Part shown: positions 1 through 9,709 of the stretch, in pieces
Position numbering within the stretch: the stretch's first letter is position 1
Layout of the letters: every line of letters starts with the position of its first letter
NCBI GenBank assembly: GCA_020851565.1
Contig: JADZCN010000156.1
Coordinates: forward strand, 1 to 64,000
Source: Acidobacteriota bacterium
GTDB taxonomy: Bacteria; Acidobacteriota; Vicinamibacteria; Vicinamibacterales; UBA2999
Direction of reading: 5' to 3'
Length of the DNA: 64,000 nt
The notes under the pieces: model-generated
Seen by the model: only the letters and a program-made list of their open reading frames with translations
Told to the model about the DNA's origin: nothing
The model's database searches: none
Translations under genes and position numbers: made by a program

Positions 1-3
1 AAC

Positions 4-3000
4 CTACGGCGCCGAAGGCAGCTGACAGGTATTGTTTTCAACGACGGCCACCGTGCCGAACACCTCGGTGACCATGGTCGTGAACACCGGCGCCGGATTG
101 TTGGCCGCGAGCACCGTCGCCGCATCAGCGGTCCCCAACGCCGTGCCCCGTTCGAGCACCAACGTCCCGCTGTCGGCTTGTTCCACTCGAATCCCGCCAC
201 CTTGCGGCTCCACCAGCGGGTACCAATGGGACGTGTTGGCGGTGATGTTGCCGCACACGCTCCCGTGAGTGGCCTCCACGGCCACGCCCACCGGACCGCG
301 AATGCCCGACCCCGGCGCGCTCTCCGTCATGTCCACGTGGTTGTTCGCAATCGTGAGATCCACACGCGGCGTGGTCCCGGCGTCCGGCGTCGTAATGAGA
401 ATGCCGGGCGGCAGCCCATACTGGTGGATCCCGCCCGCGCCCGTGTTGTCCGCAATCAGGAGCCGGGCCTCCGAGACCTCCCCCACCGTGCTGCTCAACC
501 GCGCCACCACGCTCCCATCGGTGGCGTTCGCCGGCGAATCAATCGCGTTGCCGGTAATCGTGGCGCGCAAGGTCGATAGCGCCGACGCATTCCCTGGCGC
601 CTGGCCCACCCAGATGCCCGCCCCTCCGAAGTTCGAGATGATGGCATTCTCGATGGTGGCCGTCACATCCGCATTGCCCGCGTTGGACACGACGATGCCT
701 TGCTCGCCCTGGCCCGTCGGGCTGCGCACGAACTCCGACTTCGCCAATGAGTCCGTCGCCGATCCCGTCACCAGCAAGGTCAGACTCGCATCGTCCGACG
801 CGGTCGCCAGCAATCCAATCGCCCGGTTGTTCCGGAACCGACAGCGGTCGATCGTGGCCGTCGCGACTGCCGTACCCTCCACTTGTAGCGTCAGCCCGCG
901 CCCGCCGGTCGTTGCGGAGTTCGACCCGATCTGGCAGCTCCCCGGCGTCGCGTTCGTCCGCTCGACGACGAGCGTCATGCTTCCCGACTGGTTGAAGAAC
1001 ACGACGTTGTCCTCGAATCCGGCAGTGATCGACGTGTTGCGGATGACGCCCGTTCCCAGTAGGCCGTTGACGCCTCCCGGGTTGGGCAGCCCAAAGATAA
1101 GCGGACCTTCGAGGATGCCGGCCGTTGTCCCGGCGATGTTGATGACGCTGTCCGAGAGCAGGAATCCGACGACGTTTCGGCCGACGATGGCCGAGTTGTC
1201 GAAGTTGTTCAGCTCCACCCAGTTGAACGATGCGTCCTTGGTGTTGTTCAGGTAAATCCCGACGCCCTCTGTCACGATTCCGTCGGCGCCCGACTTGCGG
1301 CGGATCAATCCACCGGATTGCGCGACACCGTTTCCTGTCACGGTGAGGCCACCGTTCTGCGCCGCCGTACCCGTGTTGTCCAGGATGATTCCTGCGCCGG
1401 GGCTGAACGCAGCCGTTCCGGCCGAGATGCTGCGAAACGTCATGCCAGCCGAACTAATCTCGGTGTCCGTCACGTTCAACGCCGTGCCCGTCGTCGTGGC
1501 AATCGTGTTCACAATGGTGATGTTGTCCTGGGTAACCGTGAGGGTCCCCCCGCCGGTGGCGGTGAATGCATCATGCGAACCCGTCAACAGCGCCAGCCCA
1601 CCGGTAAATGCGATCGTCGAACCCCCGTTCGAGTCGAGCAGAATTCCCGCCCCCGTGTCGCTGATGGGTCCCGAGAACGTCAGGGACCCGGCCGTGCGGT
1701 TCTGTACTTCCACCGAGCGACCAACTGTGTTGACGATGGACGCACCGATCGTCACCGTGCCCGTTCCGCCAGAGATCATCGCGCCGGCGTCAGACGTCCC
1801 TGAAATGGATCCGCTCGTGACCGTGAGCGTCCCTCCAAGATCGGACAGGTCAAGCCCCTTGGTGGCACCAACCACCGAAACGGCGTTCACGACCTCGGTC
1901 CCCGTCAACCCGCTCGCGTGTATCGCCGGCTCACTGCCCCCGTCCACCGACAGGGAATTGACCAGCACGTTATCGGCCAGCGCTATCGTCCCCTGAAGCG
2001 TGGGAGGCATCGTCGCCGCGATCACGAGGCCGTTCAACGTGAACGTCGCGCCGGCGCCCCACAGCGTCTGGCCGTCCTTCAGGTTCGTTGTCCCCGACGG
2101 CGAACCCTGGTGCACGTAGATGACGTGGCCCTCCAGCGCAGCAGCCGACGCCGCCGGCATGGCATTGAACGGGTTGTGCGATCGGCCGTCGCCCGCACTG
2201 GCCGAGGCGTCAACGTACCAGATCACCCCGCTCGAGTTGATGGTGACTACCGCCGTGTCCGTGAGCCCGTTGCCATCGGTCAATGTGTACGTGAACGTGT
2301 CGGACGGGCCCGCGAACCCGGTGGGCGGCGTGTAGAGGAACGTGCCCGTCGTGGACATGGCCACCTGGCCACCCTGGGCAGTGGCGATGCTGGCCGGTCC
2401 CGCCGTCAGAGTGCCGGGCCCGACGTCATTCGAGAGCACTGTCCCACTGACCACCACGGCGGGTGTCGTCGGCGTGCCCGCTCCCACGCTGTACTGCGTG
2501 TTGCCGACACCGTTCGAGAAGGTTTCGTCCTGCGCGTCGGGCGCGACCGAGATGCTATAGGCATTCGAGCCAGTGCATCCAATCGAGTTCGTCGCCGTTA
2601 CCGTGAACACGAATGTCCCCGTGTTGGTGGGCGTCCCCGACAGGGCGCCGCCGCTGGCAAGCGTCAGACCGGTTGGCAGGGCGCCACCCGTAACCGCAAA
2701 CGTGTGCCCCGTCCCGCCGGCGGCCGTGAACGTGAGCCCGTACACCACCTCGAAGGTGCCCGCAGTAAGGGCTCCGCCCGGTGGCGACAAGGTAACGCCC
2801 GTGCACGGTTGCACCGTCAGCGTGAAGTTCTGCGTGGCGGGCGTGCCCACACCGTTGGTGGCGGTCATCGTCAGCGGATAGACCGCGGCGGTACCCGGCG
2901 CAGGTGTACCACCCAGCGTGGCAGTGCCATCGCCGTTGTCCGTGAACGTGACCCCTCCCGGAAGCGCACCCGAGGCGCTAAGGGCCGGAACGGGAAACCC

Positions 3001-4968
3001 GGTCGAAGTGAGGGTGAAACCGCCCGCGCTGCCGACCGTGAACGCCGTGGAAGCCGGGCTGGTGATGGCCGCTGGCTGGTTGACGGTCAACGTGAAGTTC
3101 TGCATCGCCGGAGTGCCCACGCCGTTGCTGGCGTTCAGCACCAGTGGGTAGACGCCGGCCGACCCCGACGCCGGCGTGCCGGCGAGGGTGGCGGTGCCAT
3201 CAGCGTTGTTGGTGAAGGTCACGCCGGACGGGAGGGCGCCGGTGGCAGAGATCGTAGTGGCCACGGGCGAGCCCGCCGTGGTCACCGTAAACGAGCCCGC
3301 CGTTCCCACCACGAACGACGTGGCACTCGCGCTGGTGAAGACGAGTGAAGCGTCTACGGTCAGGACGAACGCCTGAGCCGCCGCAGGGCCGATACCGTTG
3401 TCGGCTGTGATCGTGAGCGGATAGGTGCCACCGGCGACCGTCGTGCCAGCGAGCGTGGCCGTGCCGTCTGCATGGGAAGTAAATGTCACCCCGGCGGGCA
3501 GTGCCCCGCTGCTCGACAGGGAGGGGCCGGGGAATCCGGTTGTCGTGATCGTGAAGCTCCCAGCCGCGCCGGCGCTGAACGTTGTCGTGCTTGCGCTCGT
3601 GATTGCGGGCGCTTCGTTGACCGTCAGCGTGAAGTCCTGAATGACAGGGGCGCCCACGCCGTTCGTGGCCGACAACGTCAACGCATAGGTCCCGCCCGTA
3701 CCCGGTTCCGGCGTGCCGGCCAGCGTGCCGCTGCCAGCGCCATCGTGCGTGAAGGTGACCCCTGTTGGCAGCGACCCCGACTGCGTGATCGAGGTGACGC
3801 CCGGCGATCCGACAGCGGTGACCGCAAACGTGCCGGACACGCCAGCCGTGAACGTCGTAGCGACTGCACTTGTGAATCGGGGCGGTGTGCTGGCTCGAGA
3901 GGCCACGAACACGCCGCTCGTGTACGACGAGGGGTAAACGAGCAGGCTGTTGAGCAGTGCGAACGTCGCGCCGTCGAAGACGCGCAAGTCGGGAGCGGTT
4001 CCGGGACCAGGGACGGTCAGGATCTCCACGCGTCCGTCCGACGTGAGATCCGCCGCCGCCACGCGCACGCCGCCGCCAAAGCCGCTGTACGGAACGAAAC
4101 TTCCCAGCAGGCTCACCGAGCCCACGTCGTACACGAGGACAGGGCCCGGGCCCGAGCCCGGAGCCGCGATGACGTCCGCCCGCCCGTCGCCGTTCACGTC
4201 GCCGGCCGCCACGGAGACGCCACCGTGCAGTGGCCCGTAGGGTGCTCCGCTCACAGTCACCGCGTGGCTGGCGCCGCTGATGATGGAGACCGTGCCTCCA
4301 GATGCCTGCCCGATGATGATGTCGGCCCGGTTGTCGCCGTCCACGTCGCCGGCGGCCACGTTGACGCCGCCGCTGTAGCCCGCACCGAAGGGCGCCTGCG
4401 ACAGGATCAGCGAGATGTCCGCGCCGCTGAACGCGCGCACCGTCCCGCCTCCGCTCGCCTGTCCGACGATGATGTCCTCTCGCCCGTCGCCGTTCACGTC
4501 GCCCACGGCCACCGAGACGCCGCCACTGAAGCCAGGGCCGAACGGATGGCCGCTTGCGATCTCCGCGATGTTGAGGCCGTTGAACAATCTCACGAGGCTC
4601 CCCCCGGGGCCCATCGCCGTGACGATGTCGTCCACGCCGTCACCGCTCACGTCGCCCAGCGCCGTCCGCACGCCGGCGCCGAGGCTAGGGCCGAAAGGGA
4701 ATCCGTTGCCGAGTTCGGTGAGCGAGACGCCATCGAGGACGCGGGTCGCGAGACCGCCCGTGCCGGGGCTGATCACCACATCGGGTATCTGGTCCCCGCC
4801 GAGTATGCCGGGTGCTCCCGCGCCGGAGGTCGCCGGCGCATGCCCCCAGAGCGGCATGTCAACGGCGCGCTCGGGCTCTGCCTGTCGGGCGGACACCACC
4901 GCGAGGCCTATCGCGATCGCGAATAGTAACGGCGCGACCCCTGCATGACGCAGTCCAAGGTTGTTCAC
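4..4968 (-). CDS. Giant secreted FG-GAP / Ig-like / beta-helix repeat protein
   Basis: A 1654-residue protein with an N-terminal signal peptide (about residues 1-28, hydrophobic core LLFAIAIGLAVVSA). Residues about 55-355 hold six FG-GAP (VCBS-like) repeats with Ca-binding loops such as DVNGDGRED and DVDGDNRAD. Residues about 361-718 hold four putative-Ig (He_PIG-like) repeats with recurring LPxGVTFT and ATLAGTP. A further Ig-like unit and a cadherin-like unit (about 809-910, FLYTPPTGFAGPSDTFTYTL) follow. From about residue 912, after WYVDASASAGDG, the rest looks like a right-handed parallel beta-helix. There is no C-terminal PEP-CTERM or other anchor, so release or outer-membrane association is open. 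The GTG start is supported by GGGAG eight bases upstream. Exact function is unknown; a surface adhesin or matrix protein is the inference. Confidence 0.85.
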   Translation of the reverse strand: MNNLGLRHAGVAPLLFAIAIGLAVVSARQAEPERAVDMPLWGHAPATSGAGAPGILGGDQIPDVVISPGTGGLATRVLDGVSLTELGNGFPFGPSLGAGVRTALGDVSGDGVDDIVTAMGPGGSLVRLFNGLNIAEIASGHPFGPGFSGGVSVAVGDVNGDGREDIIVGQASGGGTVRAFSGADISLILSQAPFGAGYSGGVNVAAGDVDGDNRADIIIGQASGGTVSIISGASHAVTVSGAPYGPLHGGVSVAAGDVNGDGRADVIAAPGSGPGPVLVYDVGSVSLLGSFVPYSGFGGGVRVAAADLTSDGRVEILTVPGPGTAPDLRVFDGATFALLNSLLVYPSSYTSGVFVASRASTPPRFTSAVATTFTAGVSGTFAVTAVGSPGVTSITQSGSLPTGVTFTHDGAGSGTLAGTPEPGTGGTYALTLSATNGVGAPVIQDFTLTVNEAPAITSASTTTFSAGAAGSFTITTTGFPGPSLSSSGALPAGVTFTSHADGTATLAGTTVAGGTYPLTITADNGIGPAAAQAFVLTVDASLVFTSASATSFVVGTAGSFTVTTAGSPVATTISATGALPSGVTFTNNADGTATLAGTPASGSAGVYPLVLNASNGVGTPAMQNFTLTVNQPAAITSPASTAFTVGSAGGFTLTSTGFPVPALSASGALPGGVTFTDNGDGTATLGGTPAPGTAAVYPLTMTATNGVGTPATQNFTLTVQPCTGVTLSPPGGALTAGTFEVVYGLTFTAAGGTGHTFAVTGGALPTGLTLASGGALSGTPTNTGTFVFTVTATNSIGCTGSNAYSISVAPDAQDETFSNGVGNTQYSVGAGTPTTPAVVVSGTVLSNDVGPGTLTAGPASIATAQGGQVAMSTTGTFLYTPPTGFAGPSDTFTYTLTDGNGLTDTAVVTINSSGVIWYVDASASAGDGRSHNPFNAMPAASAAALEGHVIYVHQGSPSGTTNLKDGQTLWGAGATFTLNGLVIAATMPPTLQGTIALADNVLVNSLSVDGGSEPAIHASGLTGTEVVNAVSVVGATKGLDLSDLGGTLTVTSGSISGTSDAGAMISGGTGTVTIGASIVNTVGRSVEVQNRTAGSLTFSGPISDTGAGILLDSNGGSTIAFTGGLALLTGSHDAFTATGGGTLTVTQDNITIVNTIATTTGTALNVTDTEISSAGMTFRSISAGTAAFSPGAGIILDNTGTAAQNGGLTVTGNGVAQSGGLIRRKSGADGIVTEGVGIYLNNTKDASFNWVELNNFDNSAIVGRNVVGFLLSDSVINIAGTTAGILEGPLIFGLPNPGGVNGLLGTGVIRNTSITAGFEDNVVFFNQSGSMTLVVERTNATPGSCQIGSNSATTGGRGLTLQVEGTAVATATIDRCRFRNNRAIGLLATASDDASLTLLVTGSATDSLAKSEFVRSPTGQGEQGIVVSNAGNADVTATIENAIISNFGGAGIWVGQAPGNASALSTLRATITGNAIDSPANATDGSVVARLSSTVGEVSEARLLIADNTGAGGIHQYGLPPGILITTPDAGTTPRVDLTIANNHVDMTESAPGSGIRGPVGVAVEATHGSVCGNITANTSHWYPLVEPQGGGIRVEQADSGTLVLERGTALGTADAATVLAANNPAPVFTTMVTEVFGTVAVVENNTCQLPSAP

Positions 4969-5150
4969 GGCGTTGGCTCCCGGCCTTCCTTCAGGTGCGC
5001 GAGGCGCGAGGGGGGTCGCCGCCGGCTACTCCGGGTGGAGGCGCTGATTTGGAAGCGGCGATTATGACACGGAACGACTTGGGGTCAGGCGCGCATCCGG
5101 TCCCGGGCAATGCCATGCATTGGGCCGCCATGCGCCATCTCATCAATCCG

Positions 5151-6215
5151 TCAAGGCCCTGCTCCGCGGCGCTGCTGGGCCCGGGCCAGTTGCTCCAGGA
5201 GGGGCTCGGTCTGGTCGAGCGACAGGCACGCGTCCGTAATGCTCTGCCCGTAACGGGCAGGTGTTCCCGGCAACAGATCCTGGCGTCCTTCGCAGAGGTG
5301 ACTTTCGATCATGGCGCCGAAGATCTGCCACGAGCCCGAGGCCACCTGCTCGCAGATTGACGCAGCTACATCGGCCTGCCGCCTGTGATTCTTCAGGCTG
5401 TTGCCGTGCGAGCAGTCGATCATCACCGCCGGTCGTCGCCTTTTCTCCGCCAGGCGCGCGCAGACGTCGTTCACGTGAGCGGCGTCGTAGTTGGGCCCCG
5501 TCTTCGACCCCCCGCGCAGAATCACATGACACGTCTGGTTGCCCGACGTGTGAAAGATGGCCGAGACGCCTTGCTTGGTCACGCCCGGGAACCAATGCTC
5601 GGAAGCTGCAACCCCAACTGCATCAATGGCTGGTTGGACATTTCCGTCGGTACTGTTCTTGAAGCCGACCGGCATCGACAATCCCGACGCCAGCTCCCTA
5701 TGAACCTGGCTCTCGGTCGTTCGTGCGCCGATGGCCGCCCATGAGGTCAGGTCGTCGATATACTGCGGAATCTGGGTATCCAGAAACTCGGACCCCGTCG
5801 GCAGTCCCAGGTCGTTCACCTCCAGCAGCAGTTTTCTCGCAAGGCGCAAGCCTCTGTTGACGTGGAAGCTGCCATCGAGGTCAGGGTCGTTGATGAGGCC
5901 CTTCCACCCAATCGTGGTGCGCGGCTTCTCGAAGTAGCAGCGCAGGACTACGATCAGCTCGTTGGCATAGCGCTCGGCAAGCGCCTTCAGCCGTCTCGCG
6001 TAATCGACAGCCGCGACTGGGTCGTGAATGGAACACGGCCCGACGACGATCACGAGGCGCGAATCGCGACCCTCCAAAGCCCTTGCCACCGCGAGGCGTG
6101 TGTCCGCCACGAGGTTCGAGGCACCCTCGCTCATGGGGATCTCTTCGATCAGAATCGCCGGGGGAATCAGCGGGCGGACGCCAGTGATGCGGAGGTCTTC
6201 CGTCCGTCGGTGCAT
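5151..6215 (-). CDS. aroG: 3-deoxy-7-phosphoheptulonate (DAHP) synthase, AroG-type class I
   Basis: Condenses phosphoenolpyruvate and erythrose 4-phosphate in the first step of the shikimate pathway, in the cytoplasm. The 354 residues match the usual length of the E. coli AroF/AroG/AroH family. Visible family motifs are VVGPCSIHD, GWKGLINDPDLDGS, GARTTESQVHRE, GFKNSTDG and the metal/substrate region MIDCSHGNS. The N-terminus (TEDLRITGVRPLIPP) is the standard family start, which supports the ATG at 6215 although no clear ribosome binding site is seen. Which of the three feedback-specific isozyme types it represents cannot be told, so the symbol is generic. It is probably unrelated to the EPS locus that begins divergently about 350 bp away. 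Confidence 0.95.
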   Translation of the reverse strand: MHRRTEDLRITGVRPLIPPAILIEEIPMSEGASNLVADTRLAVARALEGRDSRLVIVVGPCSIHDPVAAVDYARRLKALAERYANELIVVLRCYFEKPRTTIGWKGLINDPDLDGSFHVNRGLRLARKLLLEVNDLGLPTGSEFLDTQIPQYIDDLTSWAAIGARTTESQVHRELASGLSMPVGFKNSTDGNVQPAIDAVGVAASEHWFPGVTKQGVSAIFHTSGNQTCHVILRGGSKTGPNYDAAHVNDVCARLAEKRRRPAVMIDCSHGNSLKNHRRQADVAASICEQVASGSWQIFGAMIESHLCEGRQDLLPGTPARYGQSITDACLSLDQTEPLLEQLARAQQRRGAGP

Positions 6216-6569
6216 GACAGAGCAAGACTAGCCCATCCGACCTCACCGGTTCACGGTCCGGTGCGAGGCTGGGAAAGGGGCCGTCCGCCCCCCTTGGTGT
6301 GCAATGAAGGGAACAGGGATACCCGCATGGTGTAGGTCCGATACGACACTCGGAGTCCTCGAGGCCGGTGGGGTATGCCAAAGTCCACCGAATGGACGAC
6401 TTTTGTTGTCGGTAGCCACTGTCCAAGCTTGAACGGCGGGCCAAAGGCGCCGCGACATCCCATCCGCTTGCCCAAGCTATCTACTGGAAAATACAGGGCT
6501 TATGTGTCATAAGGACAGTCTGGCTCCCTTCCGGTGCCCGGCTTGCACCAGCGTTCGTGCACCTTTGTG
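6216..6569. other. Divergent intergenic region between DAHP synthase and the EPS locus
   Basis: About 350 bases with no convincing gene. It should hold promoters for the minus-strand DAHP synthase and for the plus-strand EPS operon. Visible items are an imperfect AAAGTC...GACTTT inverted repeat at about 6380-6403, a perfect 6-bp-arm palindrome CTTATG-TGT-CATAAG at 6499-6513, and a weak -24/-12-like match at 6532-6547 with the correct GG-N10-GC spacing. None is conclusive. Confidence 0.5.
6499..6513. promoter_or_regulatory. Candidate palindromic operator upstream of the EPS core operon
   Basis: CTTATG, TGT, CATAAG is a perfect inverted repeat with 6-bp arms, A+T-rich in a G+C-rich background. 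It lies about 55 bp upstream of the preferred start of the ATPase gene. Such a site could bind a dimeric regulator, but no partner is known and a chance palindrome is possible. Confidence 0.25.
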
Positions 6570-7712
6570 ATGATGACGATGAGCGACCCGAACGGCGCTC
6601 CGGCTATTCGCGCGTCCGACGCCGAAGGGCGGTCCGGTCGTGACCTGCAGGAGTCAGCAAAGGCAAGAACGGAAATGAAGGCGCCAGTCTCCGGTGAATT
6701 GGAGGCCTGGCGGCGACGCCCGCTGTACGGCGCGTTCTACGGCCTTGCTGAGCCGCCGTTCGACCTGACGCCGAATCCCCGCTTCCTCTTCCTGTCTCCG
6801 CGGCAGCGCGAAGCGTTGAGCAATCTGCGCTATGCACTCGCCACGTCGAAAGGCTTCACGCTGATTCTGGGCGAGGCTGGCACAGGCAAGACAACGCTGG
6901 TACGCACGGCGTTGTCGGAATTGGGGGACACGCCCAGCCGATACGTCCTGGTCAGCAACCCGACCCTGAGTCGCGGGGAGTTCTACGACTATCTCGCGCG
7001 GGAGTTCGAGCTGAGCGAGGAGGCCCGCTACTCGAAGACGCGGTTCCTGACGGACCTGCAGCAGGAGGTCGAGGCGCGTTTCGCCGCAGGCGGACTCACC
7101 GGACTCATCATCGACGAAGCCCAGAGCCTGCCGCACGAGCTGCTGGAGGAGATTCGCCTGCTCGGCAACATCGAGACGACCACGACCAAGCTGCTGAATA
7201 TCGTCCTCAGCGGGCAGCCCGAGCTGGCGGACCGGCTGAACGATTCCTCCCTGCGCCAGCTGAAGCAGCGAGTTGCCCTGCGGTGCGAGCTCAGGCCGCT
7301 GACGCTCGACGAAACCGCGGCCTACATCTCGGGCCGCCTGCGGATTGCCGGCGGCTTGCCGGGCGAGATCTTCACGCGCGAGACGGTGATCGCCATTCAC
7401 GAGATCTCGACTGGTATCCCGCGAACCATCAACGTGCTGTGCGATAACGCGCTCATCGGTGGATTCGCCGCACAGGTGCGCCCGATTCCGGTCGAGATCG
7501 TCGAAGATGTCTGTCGCGACTTCGATCTCGGGACCGAGACCGGCGCCAAGGAGCCTGCTCCGGCGCCGCCGATGTCATCGGCGTTGCCACCGAAGGCAGT
7601 CGGCGACGCTGGGCCGCCCACGGCACCCGCAAAGTCAGCGACACCAATCGACAGGCCGATGTTCGGCTCGATCAATCCTCCACCGCGAAAGCGGCGGTTC
7701 TCCTTCTTCTAA
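6570..7712 (+). CDS. XrtA-locus AAA ATPase, ExeA/GspA-like
   Basis: An ExeA-like AAA ATPase of the subfamily found in exosortase/EPS loci (TIGR03015-like), a putative energiser or regulator of export in the cytoplasm. With this start it has 380 residues. The family hallmark FYGLAEPPFDLTPNPRFLF lies at about 56-74, Walker A GEAGTGKTT at about 101-109 and Walker B LIIDEAQ at about 178-184. The C-terminal 60 residues are Pro/Ala-rich and end in RKRRFSFF. The start is uncertain: ATGs at 6570, 6579 and 6675 are all possible, none with a strong ribosome binding site. The last would place the family motif close to the N-terminus, as is usual. It is the first gene of the core export operon, 6 bp before the Wza-like gene. 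Confidence 0.85.
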   Translation: MMTMSDPNGAPAIRASDAEGRSGRDLQESAKARTEMKAPVSGELEAWRRRPLYGAFYGLAEPPFDLTPNPRFLFLSPRQREALSNLRYALATSKGFTLILGEAGTGKTTLVRTALSELGDTPSRYVLVSNPTLSRGEFYDYLAREFELSEEARYSKTRFLTDLQQEVEARFAAGGLTGLIIDEAQSLPHELLEEIRLLGNIETTTTKLLNIVLSGQPELADRLNDSSLRQLKQRVALRCELRPLTLDETAAYISGRLRIAGGLPGEIFTRETVIAIHEISTGIPRTINVLCDNALIGGFAAQVRPIPVEIVEDVCRDFDLGTETGAKEPAPAPPMSSALPPKAVGDAGPPTAPAKSATPIDRPMFGSINPPPRKRRFSFF

Positions 7713-7718
7713 CGAGCC

Positions 7719-8342
7719 ATGGTCAAGCCCCTCTGCTCCGTGTCGGCCCTGCTGCTGTCATTGACTGTCTCGGCGGTAGAGCCGGTTAGGGCCACCGCAG
7801 TCCGCCCGTTGCCGACAACAGCACAAGCGCAGCAACTCTCGAACGAGCCAGCCACGCCGGAAGACTACGTCATCGGGCCGGGTGACGTGCTGGGCGTCCA
7901 ATTCTGGCGTGAGGCCGAAATGAGCGGAGACGTGACTGTCCGTCCGGATGGTCGCATCACGCTGCCGGTAATCGGCGAGATCCAGGCGGCCGGCCTGCGG
8001 CCGGAGGCCCTGAAGGACCAGATCCTGGCGGCTGCCTCGAAGTTCATGACCGATCCGAACGTCGCGATTGTCATTCGCACGATCAACAGCCGCAAGGTCT
8101 TCATCACAGGTCGCGTCACCACCCCCGGAGCTCACCTGCTGGTCGCTCCACTGACGGTCCTGCAGGCGATCGCGCTTGCCGGAGGCCTCACGGAGTACGC
8201 GGACTCGAAGAACATCACCATCCTCCGCAACGAGAACGGTGAAGTGCGAAGCCTCAAGTTCAACTACAAGGATGTGTCCAAAGGCAGGAACCTGAGCCAG
8301 AACATCCAGCTGCTCCCGGGCGACACCGTGGTCGTCCCGTAG
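7719..8342 (+). CDS. Polysaccharide export protein, Wza-like (XrtA-associated)
   Basis: A 207-residue periplasmic/outer-membrane exporter component. A signal peptide occupies about residues 1-25. The poly-export domain begins at YVIGPGDVLGVQFW and continues through RPDGRITLPVIGEI. An SLBB-type segment follows (KVFITGRVTTPGAHLL to LLPGDTVVV). It is shorter than E. coli Wza and lacks a lipobox cysteine after the signal, as is common for the short exporters of XrtA-type loci. It probably works with the beta-barrel encoded next and the Wzz-like protein. Function is inferred from the family and operon position. Confidence 0.9.
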   Translation: MVKPLCSVSALLLSLTVSAVEPVRATAVRPLPTTAQAQQLSNEPATPEDYVIGPGDVLGVQFWREAEMSGDVTVRPDGRITLPVIGEIQAAGLRPEALKDQILAAASKFMTDPNVAIVIRTINSRKVFITGRVTTPGAHLLVAPLTVLQAIALAGGLTEYADSKNITILRNENGEVRSLKFNYKDVSKGRNLSQNIQLLPGDTVVVP

Positions 8343-8357
8343 CGAGAATGGTGCAAG

Positions 8358-9695
8358 GTGCGCAACCGTCTGCTCATGTGCTTTGCGTTGGCCCTGACCG
8401 GAGTCTCGCCTCCGGCCGTGGCCCAGGGCTTGCAGCCTCAGGCCCCTGTAGCAGGAGGCCTGTTCGGGACGAGGCGTGCAGAGGCCCAGGCCATCCCTGG
8501 CCGGGAGCTGACCATCACTTTTGATGCCTTTGGAGGGTACGACGACAATTACCTGTTCCAGGCTGGCCCGGTTGATCCTGACGGTTCCGTTCCGCAGTCC
8601 GGCTACATCAGTCGCGCTGCCACCCGGTTGGTGTACCGGGCGGGACGAGAAGACCGATTCTTCCGCGGCACTGGTACAGCGTTCGTGAATCGCCAGCCGC
8701 TCGGTCCCACCGCCACGTATTCGATGCTGGGCGGGGAAGGAACCCTCGAGGGATCGATCCCTCTCAGCCGTCGAAACGGCCTGCGGACGGTGATCGGCAC
8801 TGCCTACGAACCTACGTTTCTGTTCAATGTGTCGGGCCCTTCCATGACCGACACCGAGCCCGCCGGCGCAACGCCCCCTGGTCCGATTGTCGGAATCACG
8901 GACCAGCGGTGGCTGCTCGTTCATGGCGCAGCGGGTTTCTCGCGCAGATGGACGCCGCGACAACAAGTCGAGGTCACTTACAACGCGTCCAAGCGGGAGC
9001 CTGTGTCTGGTCCCGGCTGGATGAGCTTCTCGCAGGCGGTCTCGGCTCGGCATAACTGGGCAGTAAGGCCCAATGTCGGCCTGGATTTCACCTACGTCCT
9101 TCAAGAACGTCGGAACGATCAAGGCCCGATCGTGCTGCCATTGCGTTCCCATGCGCTCCAGGCCCAGATCGAATTGAGGCGTCGGACGTCTGCTGCGCGT
9201 GGTCTGGTCGTTCAACTCGCGGGGGGGGCAACGGCGTCCACTTTCGAAGTCGATGGGGAGTCTCGTTCGCTCGGCACAACGCCGGTCGCGTCGGGCTCGA
9301 TCCGCGTCGATCTGGGCCCGGGTTGGGTAGCGTCGGCGATCGTCAGACGAGACGTCTCGGTTCTAGAGGGACTCTCTCCTGAACCCTTTGCCTCGAACGT
9401 CGTTTCGGGTCAGCTGGAAGGACTAGCGGGACGGCGGGTAAGGTTGGGGCTGGTGGCCTCTCACACGCGTGGATCGTCGCTGGTCACCGACATCGGTTCC
9501 GTGGAGACCACCGGAGTCACGGTGGACGTGCAACTGGCCCTGACGCGCTATTGCGCGTTGTTCTCGAGCTATCGCTTCTACAACCACCGCCTGGCCTTCG
9601 TTGGCCTGACCCAGCCCGAATTCCCCGATCGATACCGCCGGAACTCGGCCCTGCTTGGTCTCAGCGTGTGGTTGCCCGTGTTCACTCGTTACTAG
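8358..9695 (+). CDS. Outer-membrane beta-barrel protein of the EPS export operon
   Basis: A 445-residue protein with a signal peptide (MRNRLLMCFALALTGVSPPAVAQ). Alternating amphipathic strands follow throughout, and the protein ends in an aromatic residue (...LPVFTRY), as outer-membrane barrels do. Position between the Wza-like and Wzz-like genes matches the outer-membrane barrel gene of PEP-CTERM/XrtA loci (TIGR03016-like). The likely role is the outer-membrane conduit for the polymer. The GTG start lies 16 bp after the previous stop. Sequence families of this kind diverge quickly, so the assignment rests on topology and context. Confidence 0.75.
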   Translation: MRNRLLMCFALALTGVSPPAVAQGLQPQAPVAGGLFGTRRAEAQAIPGRELTITFDAFGGYDDNYLFQAGPVDPDGSVPQSGYISRAATRLVYRAGREDRFFRGTGTAFVNRQPLGPTATYSMLGGEGTLEGSIPLSRRNGLRTVIGTAYEPTFLFNVSGPSMTDTEPAGATPPGPIVGITDQRWLLVHGAAGFSRRWTPRQQVEVTYNASKREPVSGPGWMSFSQAVSARHNWAVRPNVGLDFTYVLQERRNDQGPIVLPLRSHALQAQIELRRRTSAARGLVVQLAGGATASTFEVDGESRSLGTTPVASGSIRVDLGPGWVASAIVRRDVSVLEGLSPEPFASNVVSGQLEGLAGRRVRLGLVASHTRGSSLVTDIGSVETTGVTVDVQLALTRYCALFSSYRFYNHRLAFVGLTQPEFPDRYRRNSALLGLSVWLPVFTRY

Positions 9696-9709
9696 CCTGC
9701 GAGACCAAC

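Noticed and set aside
5100..5125. CAATGC-CAT-GCATTG palindrome downstream of the DAHP synthase gene as a terminator
   Set aside because: Only 6 bp of stem, no T-run on either strand.
6534..6569. GTG at 6534 as start of the ATPase gene
   Set aside because: No ribosome binding site, the extra 12 residues are unlike the family, and later ATG codons are available.
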